Assembly (NCBI RefSeq): GCF_900167345.1
Contig: NZ_FUXB01000005.1
Coordinates: forward strand, 124,001 to 188,000
DNA from: Vibrio cincinnatiensis DSM 19608
Lineage (GTDB): Bacteria > Pseudomonadota > Gammaproteobacteria > Enterobacterales > Vibrionaceae
Direction: 5' to 3'
Length of the DNA: 64,000 nucleotides
Positions 36,302 to 46,976 of this stretch are shown here, in pieces; the stretch's first letter is position 1, and every line of letters starts with the position of its first letter. The notes under the pieces are model-generated. The model did no database searches, was not told the DNA's origin, and saw only the letters and a program-made list of their open reading frames with translations. Both the position numbers and the translations under genes were made by a program.

Positions 36302-37000
36302 ATGCAGTTAGGACGGCACATTTCAGGGCAATTTAATGTCGAACTTGAATCGATTCGTACCCATGTATTAACCATGGGCGGTTTGGTTGAACAACAGCTC
36401 TCTTTTGCTATGCAAGCCCTGCATAAAGATGATATTGAATTAGCCCGTAAAGTGGTTCGTGATGATCATAAAGTCAACGAGATGGAAGTCTCGATCGATG
36501 AAGCTTGTACGCGAATTATTGCCAAACGGCAACCCACGGCTAAAGATTTGCGACTTATCATGGCGATCATCAAAACGATTACCGATCTCGAACGCATTGG
36601 TGATGTGGCAACCAAAATGGCTTATGTTGCGATTGAAAGCCCAACCATCAAAGAGCGTCAGTTCCAAGTTTCTTTAGAGCCTCTTTGTCGTCAAGCCATA
36701 GCGATGTTGCACCAAGTGCTCGATGCTTTTGCTCGCATGGATGTGGCTGCGGCAGCGGAAGTTTATAAACAAGATGATAAGCTAGATAAAGAGTATGAAG
36801 CGGTAATTCGTCAATTGATGACGTACATGATGGAAGATCCGAAAAATATTCCACATATTTTACAAGTGATGTGGTCTGCTCGTGCTATCGAGCGGGTCGG
36901 GGATCGTTGCCAAAATATTTGTGAATACATCATCTATTTTGTTAAGGGAAAAGATGTTCGCCACTTGGGCGAACAATCGATTGATGATGTACTAGGTTAA
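36302..37000 (+). CDS. phoU: phosphate signalling protein PhoU
   Basis: PhoU links the Pst transporter to PhoR and keeps the regulon off when phosphate is plentiful. It is a 232-residue all-helical protein of two PhoU repeats, with the metal-binding motifs [18 protein letters not shown] in repeat one and [19 protein letters not shown] in repeat two. GGTAGGAAG precedes the ATG. Its stop overlaps the convergent cutC stop by 4 bp. Confidence 0.97.
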   Translation: MQLGRHISGQFNVELESIRTHVLTMGGLVEQQLSFAMQALHKDDIELARKVVRDDHKVNEMEVSIDEACTRIIAKRQPTAKDLRLIMAIIKTITDLERIGDVATKMAYVAIESPTIKERQFQVSLEPLCRQAIAMLHQVLDAFARMDVAAAAEVYKQDDKLDKEYEAVIRQLMTYMMEDPKNIPHILQVMWSARAIERVGDRCQNICEYIIYFVKGKDVRHLGEQSIDDVLG

Positions 37001-37746
37001 AGAGCCTTAAGCTGCTCAGCCACTTGAGCGATGGTTTGTGGATTCGTCACGGGAATCACAAAATCATCAAGATTTGCTTGTCCCATTTTTGCATTGGCGA
37101 CCTGAAGTTGCATACGACTGGGACGAGTGGTTTTACCTGACAAATGCACTTCTTGTACGCCCGTTTGTTGCACAATCCGAGTGACATTGTCAGCATTTAG
37201 ACCGGCTCCCGCCATGATCTGAATCCGCCCTTGAGCCAGAGTGACCATTTCAGCCAGTGTGGCTATTCCCTCTTCAACTTGACTGGCGAGTCCAGAGGTT
37301 AAAACACGTTCACAACCAAGTTCAATGATGGTGTTTAAGGCTTGGCGAACATCAGCACATTGATCAATGGCTCGATGAAATGTCACCCCTAAGCCACGTT
37401 GCTTCGCATGTTGAATGAGTTGAGCACTTTGCTCATGATTGACTTCGCCTTGTGCCGTCAATACCCCAAACACCACCCCTTGTAGCCCAGCATTCGCTGC
37501 TGCATCAATATCATCCAACATGATTGCCATTTCTTCTGAATTATAAAGAAAATCGCCTTGACGAGGGCGAATCATTGCATAGATAGGAATTGGAGATATT
37601 CTGGCGCTCTGTTTCATTAACCCATAGCTGGGTGTTAAGCCGCCTAAGGCTAAGGAAGAGCAAAGTTCAATACGGGTTGCTCCTCCTTGAATGGCCGAGT
37701 GCAGTGATTCTACATTATCAATACAGACTTCAAGTTGATAGTTCAT
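36997..37746 (-). CDS. cutC: CutC family protein
   Basis: A TIM-barrel protein named for copper homeostasis in E. coli, though the role in copper is disputed and the biochemical function unclear. Family motifs are [20 protein letters not shown] and [16 protein letters not shown] at the N-terminus, [14 protein letters not shown] and [13 protein letters not shown] use the ATG at 37746 (249 residues), which places the conserved LEVCI at the usual distance; the ATG at 37758 is an alternative. The gene is convergent with phoU, overlapping it by 4 bp with no room for a terminator between them. Confidence 0.9.
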   Translation of the reverse strand: MNYQLEVCIDNVESLHSAIQGGATRIELCSSLALGGLTPSYGLMKQSARISPIPIYAMIRPRQGDFLYNSEEMAIMLDDIDAAANAGLQGVVFGVLTAQGEVNHEQSAQLIQHAKQRGLGVTFHRAIDQCADVRQALNTIIELGCERVLTSGLASQVEEGIATLAEMVTLAQGRIQIMAGAGLNADNVTRIVQQTGVQEVHLSGKTTRPSRMQLQVANAKMGQANLDDFVIPVTNPQTIAQVAEQLKAL

Positions 37747-37885
37747 GGTATGTCTCATCTGTCATCTAAGTGGCAGAATTTTATCAGCCACTTCTCTACA
37801 AGTCTGTTAATGAAACAAGAGAATAGGGGTAAAGTTACGCTTTTTAAATTTCCGGAATGGGTGTTGATGGAAAGAAAGAGTAGAT

Positions 37886-37919
37886 ATAAAAAGCCCAAAG
37901 CAAAGTTGCTTTGGGCTTT
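37886..37919 (-). terminator. strong hairpin terminator downstream of the peroxiredoxin gene
   Basis: A 13-14 bp stem formed by AAAGCCCAAAGCAA (37890-37903) and its complement ending at 37919, followed on the minus strand by TTTTTATAT. It lies about 95 bp past the stop at 38013. A weaker hairpin (TTACCCG/CGGGTAA, 37978-38000) lies between. Confidence 0.8.
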
Positions 37920-38012
37920 GGGGGACTTTACTTAACTGATTGGCGTTGCGTTATCGCTTTATTATTTGTCCAACCATTTACCCGAGTTGAGCGCGGGTAA
38001 TTTGTTTCTGAA

Positions 38013-38624
38013 TTATTTTTTACCCAAATCGTCAGTATGTTCAGCTAGATAAGCGGCTACGCCTGCTGGTGTGTCTTTCATACCCGCTTTACCTTCTTCC
38101 CATTGTGCTGGGCATACTTCACCGTGTTTTTGGTGGAAGTTTAGCGCGTCAACCATGCGTAGCATTTCATCGATGTTACGGCCTAGAGGAAGGTCATTGA
38201 CAACTTGGTGGCGAACGACACCGGCTTCATCGATAAGGAATGAGCCACGGAAAGCAACGCCTGCTTCAGGATGTTCAACATCGTATGCTTTAACGATTTC
38301 GTGTTTAACGTCAGCAACCAGTGGGTATTTCACTTGGCCAATACCGCCATTTTCAACGGCAGTGTTACGCCATGCGTTGTGTGAGAATTGTGAATCGATA
38401 GACACACCGATCACTTCAACACCTTTCGCTTGGAAGTCTTCAAAACGTTTATCAAACGCGATCAGCTCTGAAGGACAAACGAAAGTAAAATCGAGTGGAT
38501 AGAAGAAAACAACGGCTTTCTTACCTTTAGTAAACTCTGCAAAGTTGAATGTATCAACGATTTCACCGTTACCAAGAACAGCTGCAGCAGTAAAATCAGG
38601 GGCTTGACGACCTACGAGTACCAT
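38013..38624 (-). CDS. 2-Cys peroxiredoxin (AhpC/TSA family)
   Basis: A thiol peroxidase that reduces hydrogen peroxide and organic peroxides. It has 203 residues with the peroxidatic Cys in PLDFTFVCPSELIAF near residue 51 and the resolving Cys in HGEVCPAQWEEG near 172, the typical 2-Cys arrangement. TAGGAG lies 8 bases before the ATG. It diverges from oxyR across 163 bp, so control by OxyR is likely. An 11-bp hairpin at 38653-38680 sits in its 5' leader. I recall an equivalent gene next to oxyR in V. cholerae. Confidence 0.95.
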   Translation of the reverse strand: MVLVGRQAPDFTAAAVLGNGEIVDTFNFAEFTKGKKAVVFFYPLDFTFVCPSELIAFDKRFEDFQAKGVEVIGVSIDSQFSHNAWRNTAVENGGIGQVKYPLVADVKHEIVKAYDVEHPEAGVAFRGSFLIDEAGVVRHQVVNDLPLGRNIDEMLRMVDALNFHQKHGEVCPAQWEEGKAGMKDTPAGVAAYLAEHTDDLGKK

Positions 38625-38652
38625 TTTTTGCTCCTAAGAATGATGGTTAATG

Positions 38653-38680
38653 CTCGGTAGCACCAGATTGTGTTACCGAG
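38653..38680 (-). other. stem-loop in the peroxiredoxin 5' leader
   Basis: CTCGGTAGCAC (38653-38663) pairs with 38670-38680 over 11 bp with one wobble pair and a 6-base loop. It ends 28 bases upstream of the start codon and about 14 bases upstream of the ribosome binding site. There is no U-run, so a terminator is unlikely. Confidence 0.5.
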
Positions 38681-38787
38681 TCCATGTGTATTCGAGACAA
38701 ACTATAGTACAGAGTGTAGTATGAAAAAAAACGAATTAAATAGATTAAGCTAATCGAAAAAAGCGATTTAAGAAGAAAGTTGAAATT

Positions 38788-39693
38788 ATGAATAAGTGGC
38801 CGAGTCTAAAGCAGTTACATTACCTAATAACTTTACATGAAACACGACATTTTAGTGAAGCAGCCGAGCGCTGTTTTGTTAGTCAATCCACGTTAAGTAA
38901 AGGCATTCAAAATCTAGAAGCATTAATTGGTTGTCCTTTGTATGAAAAGCAGGATAAAAAAAGCCCGTTGGTTTTTACTCATGCTGGCGAACAGGTGATT
39001 AAACGGGGCAGAGAGTTATTGGCAAGGGGAAAAGATCTCCTCGAATTAGGGCAACAGTGTCAAAATGGCCCGATGGAAGGGCAATTAAAGTTGGGATGTA
39101 TTCCGACGATTGCGCCTTTTTTACTGTGTGATTTAGTCCAAGCACTTAACACTCGTTATCCCAACCTCCATCTCCTATTGCGGGAGGACACTACGGCTAA
39201 CCTTCTCAATGCATTACGTTTAGGAGAGTTAGATGTCTTGATTCTGGCTTTACCGATTGACATCGGTCATATGGAAAGCCGAATTGTTGGGCGCGATCCT
39301 TTTCGAATGGTCATCAGCCGTCAACAAGTTGATAGTATCCGAGTTCCGATAAAATATGATGACTTGCCTGATGAATCGGTTTTCTTGCTAGAGAATGAAC
39401 ACTGTTTAACGGAGCATGCGGTATCGGCATGCCAATTAACCGATAAAGAGAAGATTAACCCATTTACGGCAACGAGTTTACATACGCTGGTGCAAATGGT
39501 GGCCAATGGGCTTGGCACCACTTTTATTCCTCAAATGGCGATAGATCATGGTTTGTTAGAGAATCAAAATTTGGTGGTTATCGACCCGCCTGGTCAGCAG
39601 GCCTATCGAGAAATCGGCCTTGTATGGAGGCCGAGTTCATCTCGTCATTTGACTTTTGAACAATTAGCAGATGTGGTGGCTGAATTATTATAG
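38788..39693 (+). CDS. oxyR: hydrogen peroxide sensor and regulator OxyR
   Basis: A LysR-family regulator of 301 residues. The helix-turn-helix is at about 18-40 (FSEAAERCFVSQSTLSKGI). What identifies OxyR among LysR proteins is the redox pair C206 and C215 in NEHCLTEHAVSAC, with the same eight-residue spacing as C199 and C208 of E. coli OxyR. It diverges from the peroxiredoxin gene. I could not find a convincing OxyR tetranucleotide array (ATAG-CTAT-ATAG-CTAT) in the gap, only a CTATAG at about 38701-38706. Confidence 0.93.
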   Translation: MNKWPSLKQLHYLITLHETRHFSEAAERCFVSQSTLSKGIQNLEALIGCPLYEKQDKKSPLVFTHAGEQVIKRGRELLARGKDLLELGQQCQNGPMEGQLKLGCIPTIAPFLLCDLVQALNTRYPNLHLLLREDTTANLLNALRLGELDVLILALPIDIGHMESRIVGRDPFRMVISRQQVDSIRVPIKYDDLPDESVFLLENEHCLTEHAVSACQLTDKEKINPFTATSLHTLVQMVANGLGTTFIPQMAIDHGLLENQNLVVIDPPGQQAYREIGLVWRPSSSRHLTFEQLADVVAELL

Positions 39694-39730
39694 CGTTTAG
39701 TCCTAACTATATTCGATTGATTAACTAGTT

Positions 39731-39758
39731 AAAGCGTGCTGTTGTGGTGCGCTTTTTT
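39731..39758 (+). terminator. intrinsic terminator after oxyR
   Basis: Stem AAAGCG (39731-39736) with CGCTTT (39750-39755), possibly extended by wobble pairs, followed by a run of T. Confidence 0.7.
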
Positions 39759-39789
39759 GGTTTTTTATTCTGATGGTGAATCTTTAATA

Positions 39790-39844
39790 GTAAAATTTTA
39801 CAGGAATAAATTTTTGAAGCTTTCATAAAATAGTAAAAATTTAC
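39790..39844. promoter_or_regulatory. pair of GTAAAWWTTTAC palindromes
   Basis: GTAAAATTTTAC (perfect) and GTAAAAATTTAC (one central mismatch pair), both preceded by ATA and followed by A, sit 43 bp centre to centre, about four helical turns. This looks like a paired operator, but no regulator is recognised. They lie 430-490 bp upstream of aceB and 100-150 bp downstream of oxyR. Confidence 0.4.
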
Positions 39845-39992
39845 ACCGTCAATTATACATAAATATTTGAGCTCATTGTTTAAATCTTGCCAGTGTTTTT
39901 CTTTCTATCGCCCATCATCATTAGCCTCTTATCTCTCTATTGCCTTTTTTATTCATGTTTTAACCCTTTCTCCTTTAATTTTTATTGGTAAT

Positions 39993-40008
39993 TTAATTAC
40001 GTAATTAA
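39993..40008. promoter_or_regulatory. 16-bp perfect palindrome upstream of aceB
   Basis: TTAATTACGTAATTAA is perfectly self-complementary and overlaps a second palindrome GTAATTAATTAC (40001-40012). It lies about 270 bp upstream of the aceB start. Its AT content makes chance occurrence in this leader possible. Confidence 0.35.
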
Positions 40009-40275
40009 TTACATTTTATGGTGTGTGAGAATGATGAAGTAAGAAACGGAATAAAACTTTGAATTTAACGTAATGGTAACTTTTGATCTTTTATCATAAC
40101 GTCTTATCGGTTAAGGTTTGTATCAGGTTTTGATGCTGAAACCTCGCTTGATGTTATGGCTATTTTTTGAGGCGATATAAAGAATAAACAGGTCAAGATT
40201 ATAAGAGTCAGGAAAAATATTTTGTAGTTTTAAAGTTACAAATGTCTTTTTGTTAACCCGATAAGGAAAATGGTT

Positions 40276-41913
40276 ATGCTTGCTCAAACCCCAGAAACGT
40301 CACACTTACACGATCAACATTCCAATTCCCAAGGCCAGCTTGAGGTGATGGGGGCGCTGTCTCCTGAACATCAAGCCATTTTCCCTATTGAAGCCCAAAC
40401 CTTTTTAACGGCTTTGTGTGCGCAATTTGCTTCACGAGTCGATGCCTTGTTGAGTGAACGAGAGCGTCTGCAGTCGTGGATCGATCAAGGCAACTTGCCT
40501 GATTTTCTGGAACAAACACAAGATATTCGAGAAGGCAGTTGGAAAATTCTCGGCATTCCACAAGATCTACAAGATCGTCGGGTGGAAATTACCGGGCCAA
40601 CGGAGCGTAAGATGGTGATCAATGCCTTAAATGCAAACGTAAAAGTATTTATGGCCGATTTTGAAGATTCCATGGCGCCTGCATGGGATAAAGTGCTGGA
40701 TGGACAGGTCAATCTACGTGATGCGGTTAATGGTACGATCCGTTATACCAACCCAGACAACGGTAAAGTGTACCAACTGAAAGAGAATCCAGCGGTTTTA
40801 ATCTGTCGGGTTCGTGGTTTGCATTTAAAAGAGAAACACGTCTCTTTTGCTGGGCAAATCATTCCGGGTTCTTTATTTGATTTTGCTCTGTACTTCTTCA
40901 ATAACTATCAAGCGTTACTGAAAAAAGGCAGTGGCCCTTATTTCTATCTGCCTAAGTTACAAGCCTATCAAGAAGCACAGTGGTGGAGTGAGGTGTTCCA
41001 TTTTACTGAAGATTATTTTGGTTTAGAGACAGGCACAATCAAAGCAACGGTGTTAATTGAGACTTTACCTGCCGTATTTCAGATGGATGAAATTCTTTTT
41101 GCACTAAAAGAGCACATTGTGGGGCTTAACTGTGGCCGCTGGGATTACATCTTCAGTTATATCAAAACGCTAAAAAAACACCCAGACCGAGTGCTACCAG
41201 ACCGTCAAGTGGTGACGATGGATAAGCCTTTCTTAAATGCGTATTCCCGCCTCTTGATTTATACCTGCCATCGGCGTGGTGCTTTTGCAATGGGAGGAAT
41301 GGCGGCTTTCATTCCAGCTAAAGATCCAGCGGTTAATGCTCAGGTATTAGAAAAGATCCGCAACGACAAAATGCTGGAAGCAGAAAATGGGCATGATGGC
41401 ACTTGGGTTGCTCATCCTGGCCTTGCTGATACGGCAATGGCGGTTTTCAACCAAGTGTTGGGGGAAAGGTCGAACCAATTGGATGTGACACGGATGTCTG
41501 ATGCGCCAATTTGTGCAAAAGAGCTTCTTCAACCTTGTGATGGCCCTCGTAGTGAAGATGGTATGCGGCATAACATTCGTGTTGCGCTGCAATACATCGA
41601 AGCTTGGATCTCAGGTAATGGCTGTGTACCGATTTATGGATTAATGGAAGATGCGGCAACCGCTGAAATTTCCCGAGCCTCTATTTGGCAATGGATTCAA
41701 CACGGTAAAACTTTAGATAACGGACAGGTAGTAACGAAAGACTTGTTCCGTACCTATCTCGCGCAAGAAATTGAAGTCGTAAAAGCTGAAGTCGGAGAAG
41801 AGACGTTCAATCATGGGCGCTTCACCGAAGCGGCTGAGCTAATGGAACGCCTAACCACCAGTGATGAATTAACCAACTTTTTAACCATACCGGGCTATGA
41901 CTACTTAGCCTAG
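40276..41913 (+). CDS. aceB: malate synthase A
   Basis: AceB condenses glyoxylate with acetyl-CoA to malate in the glyoxylate shunt. The family signature IVGLNCGRWDYIFSYIKT and the metal/catalytic region FMADFEDSMAP are present. I choose the ATG at 40276 (545 residues, MLAQTPETSH) because AAGGA at 40263 is 8 bases away; the ATG at 40270 is only 2 bases from it. aceA follows after 118 bp with no clear terminator, so they form a unit. No aceK follows aceA, unlike E. coli. Confidence 0.96.
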   Translation: MLAQTPETSHLHDQHSNSQGQLEVMGALSPEHQAIFPIEAQTFLTALCAQFASRVDALLSERERLQSWIDQGNLPDFLEQTQDIREGSWKILGIPQDLQDRRVEITGPTERKMVINALNANVKVFMADFEDSMAPAWDKVLDGQVNLRDAVNGTIRYTNPDNGKVYQLKENPAVLICRVRGLHLKEKHVSFAGQIIPGSLFDFALYFFNNYQALLKKGSGPYFYLPKLQAYQEAQWWSEVFHFTEDYFGLETGTIKATVLIETLPAVFQMDEILFALKEHIVGLNCGRWDYIFSYIKTLKKHPDRVLPDRQVVTMDKPFLNAYSRLLIYTCHRRGAFAMGGMAAFIPAKDPAVNAQVLEKIRNDKMLEAENGHDGTWVAHPGLADTAMAVFNQVLGERSNQLDVTRMSDAPICAKELLQPCDGPRSEDGMRHNIRVALQYIEAWISGNGCVPIYGLMEDAATAEISRASIWQWIQHGKTLDNGQVVTKDLFRTYLAQEIEVVKAEVGEETFNHGRFTEAAELMERLTTSDELTNFLTIPGYDYLA

Positions 41914-42031
41914 TAATAACCATAAAACTTAACGTGAAACATCATCTTCAAAGTCAGCACAGTTTGTACTGATGGCGAAAAGGAAGAAAACGCCGTGAGC
42001 ATTGAGCCACGTACTATAAGAGGGATACATT

Positions 42032-43342
42032 ATGACATTGACTCGCCGCCAACAAATCGAAGCGCTAGAGAAAGATTGGGCCACCAACCCTCGTTGGAAA
42101 AATGTAAAACGAACCTACAGTGCTGAAGAGGTCGTCAACCTACGAGGTTCTGTGACGCCAGCCAATACCATTGCACAGCGTGGAGCAGATAAACTTTGGT
42201 CACTCGTGAACGGTGATGCGAAAAAAGGTTATGTAAATTGCTTAGGCGCACTCACTGGTGGACAAGCGGTTCAGCAAGCCAAAGCGGGCATTGAAGCAAT
42301 TTATCTTTCTGGTTGGCAAGTGGCTGCTGACAACAACACCGCTGGAACCATGTATCCAGACCAATCTCTCTACCCTGTAGATTCTGTGCCTAGTGTAGTC
42401 AAACGCATTAATAATGCGTTTCGTCGGGCGGATCAAATTCAGTGGTCAAACGGTCAGTCACCTCAAGATGAAGGCGGGGTTGATTATTTCCTGCCTATTG
42501 TTGCTGATGCTGAAGCGGGTTTTGGTGGGGTTCTGAACGCTTATGAGTTGATGAAATCAATGATTGAAGCCGGTGCTGCCGGTGTTCACTTTGAAGACCA
42601 ATTAGCATCGGTGAAAAAATGCGGTCATATGGGGGGGAAAGTTCTGGTTCCGACTCAAGAAGCGGTACAAAAGTTGATTGCAGCACGTTTAGCGGCGGAT
42701 GTTTCAGGCACAAGCACTTTGGTGATTGCACGTACCGATGCTAATGCTGCCGATCTTCTCACATCTGATTGCGATCCTTATGATGCGGATTTTATTGTGG
42801 GAGAGCGTACCTCTGAAGGATTTTACCGAGTAAGAGCGGGGATTGAACAAGCGATTTCTCGGGGCCTTGCTTACGCACCTTATGCAGATTTAGTGTGGTG
42901 TGAAACGGCAAAACCCGATCTTGAAGAAGCACGTAAATTTGCCGAGGCGATTCATGCTCAATATCCGGATCAACTCCTTGCTTATAACTGTTCTCCTTCC
43001 TTTAACTGGGAGAAGAATTTAGATGCAGAGACGATTGCAAAATTCCAGCAAGAGCTTGCGAACATGGGATACAAATACCAATTTATTACTCTAGCGGGTA
43101 TTCATAACATGTGGTTTAACATGTTTGAGCTGGCTCATGCTTATGCGCAAGGAGAGGGGATGCGCCACTACGTAGAAATGGTACAGCGCAAAGAGTTTGC
43201 TGCAGCAGAAAAAGGGTACACCTTTGTTGCTCACCAGCAAGAAGTGGGAACCGGATATTTCGATAAGATGACCAATACCATTCAAGGCGGGCAATCTTCA
43301 GTGACGGCATTAACAGGCTCTACCGAAGAAGAACAATTTTAG
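42032..43342 (+). CDS. aceA: isocitrate lyase
   Basis: AceA splits isocitrate to glyoxylate and succinate. The catalytic [13 protein letters not shown] motif (Cys near residue 195) and the metal-binding ADAEAGFGG and [10 protein letters not shown] segments are clear, as is YNCSPSFNW near the C-terminus. Length 436 residues equals the usual AceA. AAGAGGG precedes the ATG. Two hairpins follow: one with a bulge at 43348-43374 and a strong terminator at 43413-43436. Confidence 0.97.
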   Translation: MTLTRRQQIEALEKDWATNPRWKNVKRTYSAEEVVNLRGSVTPANTIAQRGADKLWSLVNGDAKKGYVNCLGALTGGQAVQQAKAGIEAIYLSGWQVAADNNTAGTMYPDQSLYPVDSVPSVVKRINNAFRRADQIQWSNGQSPQDEGGVDYFLPIVADAEAGFGGVLNAYELMKSMIEAGAAGVHFEDQLASVKKCGHMGGKVLVPTQEAVQKLIAARLAADVSGTSTLVIARTDANAADLLTSDCDPYDADFIVGERTSEGFYRVRAGIEQAISRGLAYAPYADLVWCETAKPDLEEARKFAEAIHAQYPDQLLAYNCSPSFNWEKNLDAETIAKFQQELANMGYKYQFITLAGIHNMWFNMFELAHAYAQGEGMRHYVEMVQRKEFAAAEKGYTFVAHQQEVGTGYFDKMTNTIQGGQSSVTALTGSTEEEQF

Positions 43343-43412
43343 GTTATCCCAAGAGGGGACATCATCCCTTTGGGCTAGAGACTTAAGTTTCATTAACGTT
43401 GGTGTGATTTTT

Positions 43413-43436
43413 GAGCGGCAAAAGCCGCTCTTTTTT
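43413..43436 (+). terminator. intrinsic terminator after aceA
   Basis: Perfect 7-bp stem GAGCGGC/GCCGCTC, AAAA loop, six T. A separate hairpin at 43348-43374 (CCCAA, bulged G, AGGG) lies between this and the stop. Confidence 0.92.
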
Positions 43437-43499
43437 ATCTCGCATTCTCTCTTTTATGTCCTCTTCATTGAGCATACTGATGTTGAGAAATAGAGAGTG

Positions 43500-43970
43500 T
43501 TAGAGAAGGTCATCTTCCAAAGTATCGTCCAACTCAATTTCGTCAGGTTCTGTATCTTCTTGTAACTCAAGTAGATTAATAGCAATGGTCACGAAATCAC
43601 TGTCGGTAATAATGCCCACCAATTCCCCTTTGGACACCACGGGCAAACAGCCAACTTTGTGTTTTTGCATGTAGATAGCACTTTCTTTTAAGCCTGCTTG
43701 AGGAGCGACCGACATGACTCCTGTATGCATTACTTCGTAGAGTGGTGTTTCTTCCGTATATGAGGTTTCTGCATTTTGGTTGTATAAACTGGATTCTTGG
43801 GCGGCAAGGACATCACGATGAGTGATGACTCCGAGTAGTTTGCGATTGGCATCCACTATGGGAATATGGCGAATATCCAATGCTTCCATCATGTGTCGGG
43901 CGTCGGCCAGAGTGTGTGTCCGCAACAAGGTATGTGGGTTGCGAGTCATCATGTCTTCAACTTTGATCAT
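43500..43970 (-). CDS. two-CBS-domain protein
   Basis: A soluble 156-residue protein made of a CBS pair: the first domain starts MTRNPHTLLRTHTLADARHM, the second EVMHTGVMSVAPQAGLKESA, followed by a very acidic tail (ELQEDTEPDEIELDDTLEDD). CBS pairs bind adenine nucleotides and regulate partner proteins; the partner here is unknown. The ATG at 43970 has AAGGAG six bases upstream and is better than the TTG at 43976. It lies convergent with aceA, with no obvious operon mate. Confidence 0.85.
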   Translation of the reverse strand: MIKVEDMMTRNPHTLLRTHTLADARHMMEALDIRHIPIVDANRKLLGVITHRDVLAAQESSLYNQNAETSYTEETPLYEVMHTGVMSVAPQAGLKESAIYMQKHKVGCLPVVSKGELVGIITDSDFVTIAINLLELQEDTEPDEIELDDTLEDDLL

Positions 43971-44266
43971 AACCAACTCCTTCTTTTTACTTTTTATTCT
44001 TAAACGGCCTTGAAGTAACGGTGTTTTTGAATATTGAACTGTGATCCTGTTATTAAACTATAGTGTTTTTGTCGGAGAATATCTGAGAGTTCAGTCGGTT
44101 TTTGCTCGTAATAGCGATAGTAGAGTGCGTTGTCACTTTTCATTACACTACTTTGAGTGCTTACGCTTCGGACTCGTCGTACAACCCTGTATCTTGACGT
44201 GGCTTGGGTATATACTGTCGCGCCGCGAAATAAACCATCGCTAACTTAACTAACCAAGAAAGAGTC

Positions 44267-45319
44267 ATGCAAGTTTCAGATTTTCATTTTGACCTCCCAG
44301 ATGAGCTAATTGCTCGTTACCCTAAGGAGCAAAGAACCGCGAGTCGTCTTTTACGTTTGGACGGTAATTCGGGAACACTCGTTGATGGCACATTTACTGA
44401 TGTTCTTCAGTATGTCGCGCCGGGTGATTTACTGGTGTTTAATAATACGCGTGTCATACCAGCCCGGATGTTTGGGCGTAAAGCTACGGGGGGGAAACTC
44501 GAGGTGTTGGTTGAGCGAATGCTGGATGAACATTCTATTTTGGCCCATGTGCGTAGTTCCAAACCGCCGAAACCAGGAGCCGAACTTTATCTCGGAGAAC
44601 AGGATGAGTACCACGCCACGATGGTTGCTCGTCATGATGCGTTATTTGAAATCCAATTCAGTGCACACACTCCAGTTCTCGAGATCCTTAACCACATCGG
44701 CCATATGCCACTACCGCCTTATATCGATCGCCCAGATGAAGATGCGGATAAAGAACGTTATCAAACCGTTTATAACCAAAAGCCGGGAGCGGTTGCTGCG
44801 CCAACCGCGGGCTTGCATTTTGATGAAGCTTTATTAGAGCAAATTAAAGCGAAAGGTGTGACATTTGCCTATGTGACCTTGCATGTTGGTGCGGGAACTT
44901 TCCAGCCAGTGCGAGTGGAGAATATTCACGATCATCACATGCATGCTGAATATGTCGAAGTACCACAAGAGGTTGTGGATGCTATTGCGGCGACAAAAGC
45001 GCGTGGTGGGCGAGTGATTGCGGTGGGAACCACCTCGGTACGCTCACTGGAAAGTGCAGCGCAAGATGCTTTGAAAAAAGGTACGGAACTGGTTCCTTTC
45101 TTTGGTGATACCGAAATATTTATCTTCCCCGGCTATCAGTATCAGCTTGTGGATTGCTTGATCACCAATTTCCACTTACCAGAATCCACCTTGATCATGT
45201 TAGTTAGCGCCTTTGCTGGCTATGAACATACCATGGCCGCTTATCAACATGCTGTAGCGCAGAAATATCGCTTCTTTAGCTATGGCGATGCCATGTTTAT
45301 TGAAAAAAAATTGGACTAA
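44267..45319 (+). CDS. queA: S-adenosylmethionine:tRNA ribosyltransferase-isomerase
   Basis: QueA transfers and isomerises the ribosyl part of AdoMet onto preQ1 in tRNA to make epoxyqueuosine. The 350-residue protein has the family start [12 protein letters not shown], then [29 protein letters not shown] and [12 protein letters not shown]. It is followed 59 bp later by tgt, the enzyme that inserts preQ1 in the preceding step, in the classic queA-tgt-yajC-secD-secF order. Confidence 0.97.
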   Translation: MQVSDFHFDLPDELIARYPKEQRTASRLLRLDGNSGTLVDGTFTDVLQYVAPGDLLVFNNTRVIPARMFGRKATGGKLEVLVERMLDEHSILAHVRSSKPPKPGAELYLGEQDEYHATMVARHDALFEIQFSAHTPVLEILNHIGHMPLPPYIDRPDEDADKERYQTVYNQKPGAVAAPTAGLHFDEALLEQIKAKGVTFAYVTLHVGAGTFQPVRVENIHDHHMHAEYVEVPQEVVDAIAATKARGGRVIAVGTTSVRSLESAAQDALKKGTELVPFFGDTEIFIFPGYQYQLVDCLITNFHLPESTLIMLVSAFAGYEHTMAAYQHAVAQKYRFFSYGDAMFIEKKLD

Positions 45320-45336
45320 CTTTGTTATTGTCCTGA

Positions 45337-46518
<1,182 letters not shown>

Positions 46519-46622
46519 ATAGTGTGCGCTGGGGTGAATTTATCCCTGTAATGGCTTGAATTTATCTCGGTGCATCCCAATACCAACAAAATTACAAACA
46601 ATAACATAGAGGACGTTTCTCA

Positions 46623-46955
46623 ATGAGTCTAATTTCTGTCGCTCACGCAGCAGGTGAAGGTACATCACAAGGTGGTGGTTTCGAAATGCTGATCATGCTT
46701 GGTATGTTTGCGGTTATTTTCTATTTTATGATTTACCGCCCGCAGTCTAAACGAGTAAAAGAGCATAAAAGCCTAATGGCCTCCATGAGTAAAGGGGATG
46801 AAGTACTGACTAGCGGCGGTTTGGTAGGCAAAATCACGAAAATTGCTGATGACAATGATTTTATTTCAATTGAATTAAATCATGCCAATGAAGTTGTGAT
46901 CAAAAAAGACTTCGTTACTGCAGTGTTACCTAAAGGTACGCTTAAATCTCTGTAA
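46623..46955 (+). CDS. yajC: preprotein translocase accessory subunit YajC
   Basis: A 110-residue inner membrane protein that associates with SecDF. One transmembrane helix (about residues 22-42, MLIMLGMFAVIFYFMIY) is followed by the family motif RPQSKRVKEHKSLMASM and a small cytoplasmic domain. It is 21 bp from secD. The start has GAGGACG upstream. Confidence 0.95.
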   Translation: MSLISVAHAAGEGTSQGGGFEMLIMLGMFAVIFYFMIYRPQSKRVKEHKSLMASMSKGDEVLTSGGLVGKITKIADDNDFISIELNHANEVVIKKDFVTAVLPKGTLKSL

Positions 46956-46976
46956 AACAGCTAGAGGATCCTCGCT

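Larger units (their letters stand above)
39694..40275. other. 582-bp gene-free leader upstream of aceB
   Basis: After the oxyR terminator it is AT-rich with no plausible ORF. It holds three palindromes: GTAAAATTTTAC (39790-39801), GTAAAAATTTAC (39833-39844, centre 43 bp away) and the 16-bp perfect palindrome TTAATTACGTAATTAA (39993-40008). An AGGTTT/AAACCT hairpin lies at 40125-40144. A CRP half site TGTGA occurs near 40024. No promoter could be fixed by eye. Confidence 0.55.

Noticed and set aside
37735..37935. 66-codon plus-strand ORF opposite the cutC start
   Set aside because: It overlaps cutC and runs through the peroxiredoxin terminator hairpin; no coding character.
38690..38725. OxyR binding site between the peroxiredoxin gene and oxyR
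   Set aside because: Only one CTATAG core is seen; the other tetranucleotides of the ATAG-CTAT array do not match at the required spacing.
44041..44244. 67-codon ORF in front of queA
   Set aside because: No family resemblance or ribosome binding site; it lies in the queA promoter region.
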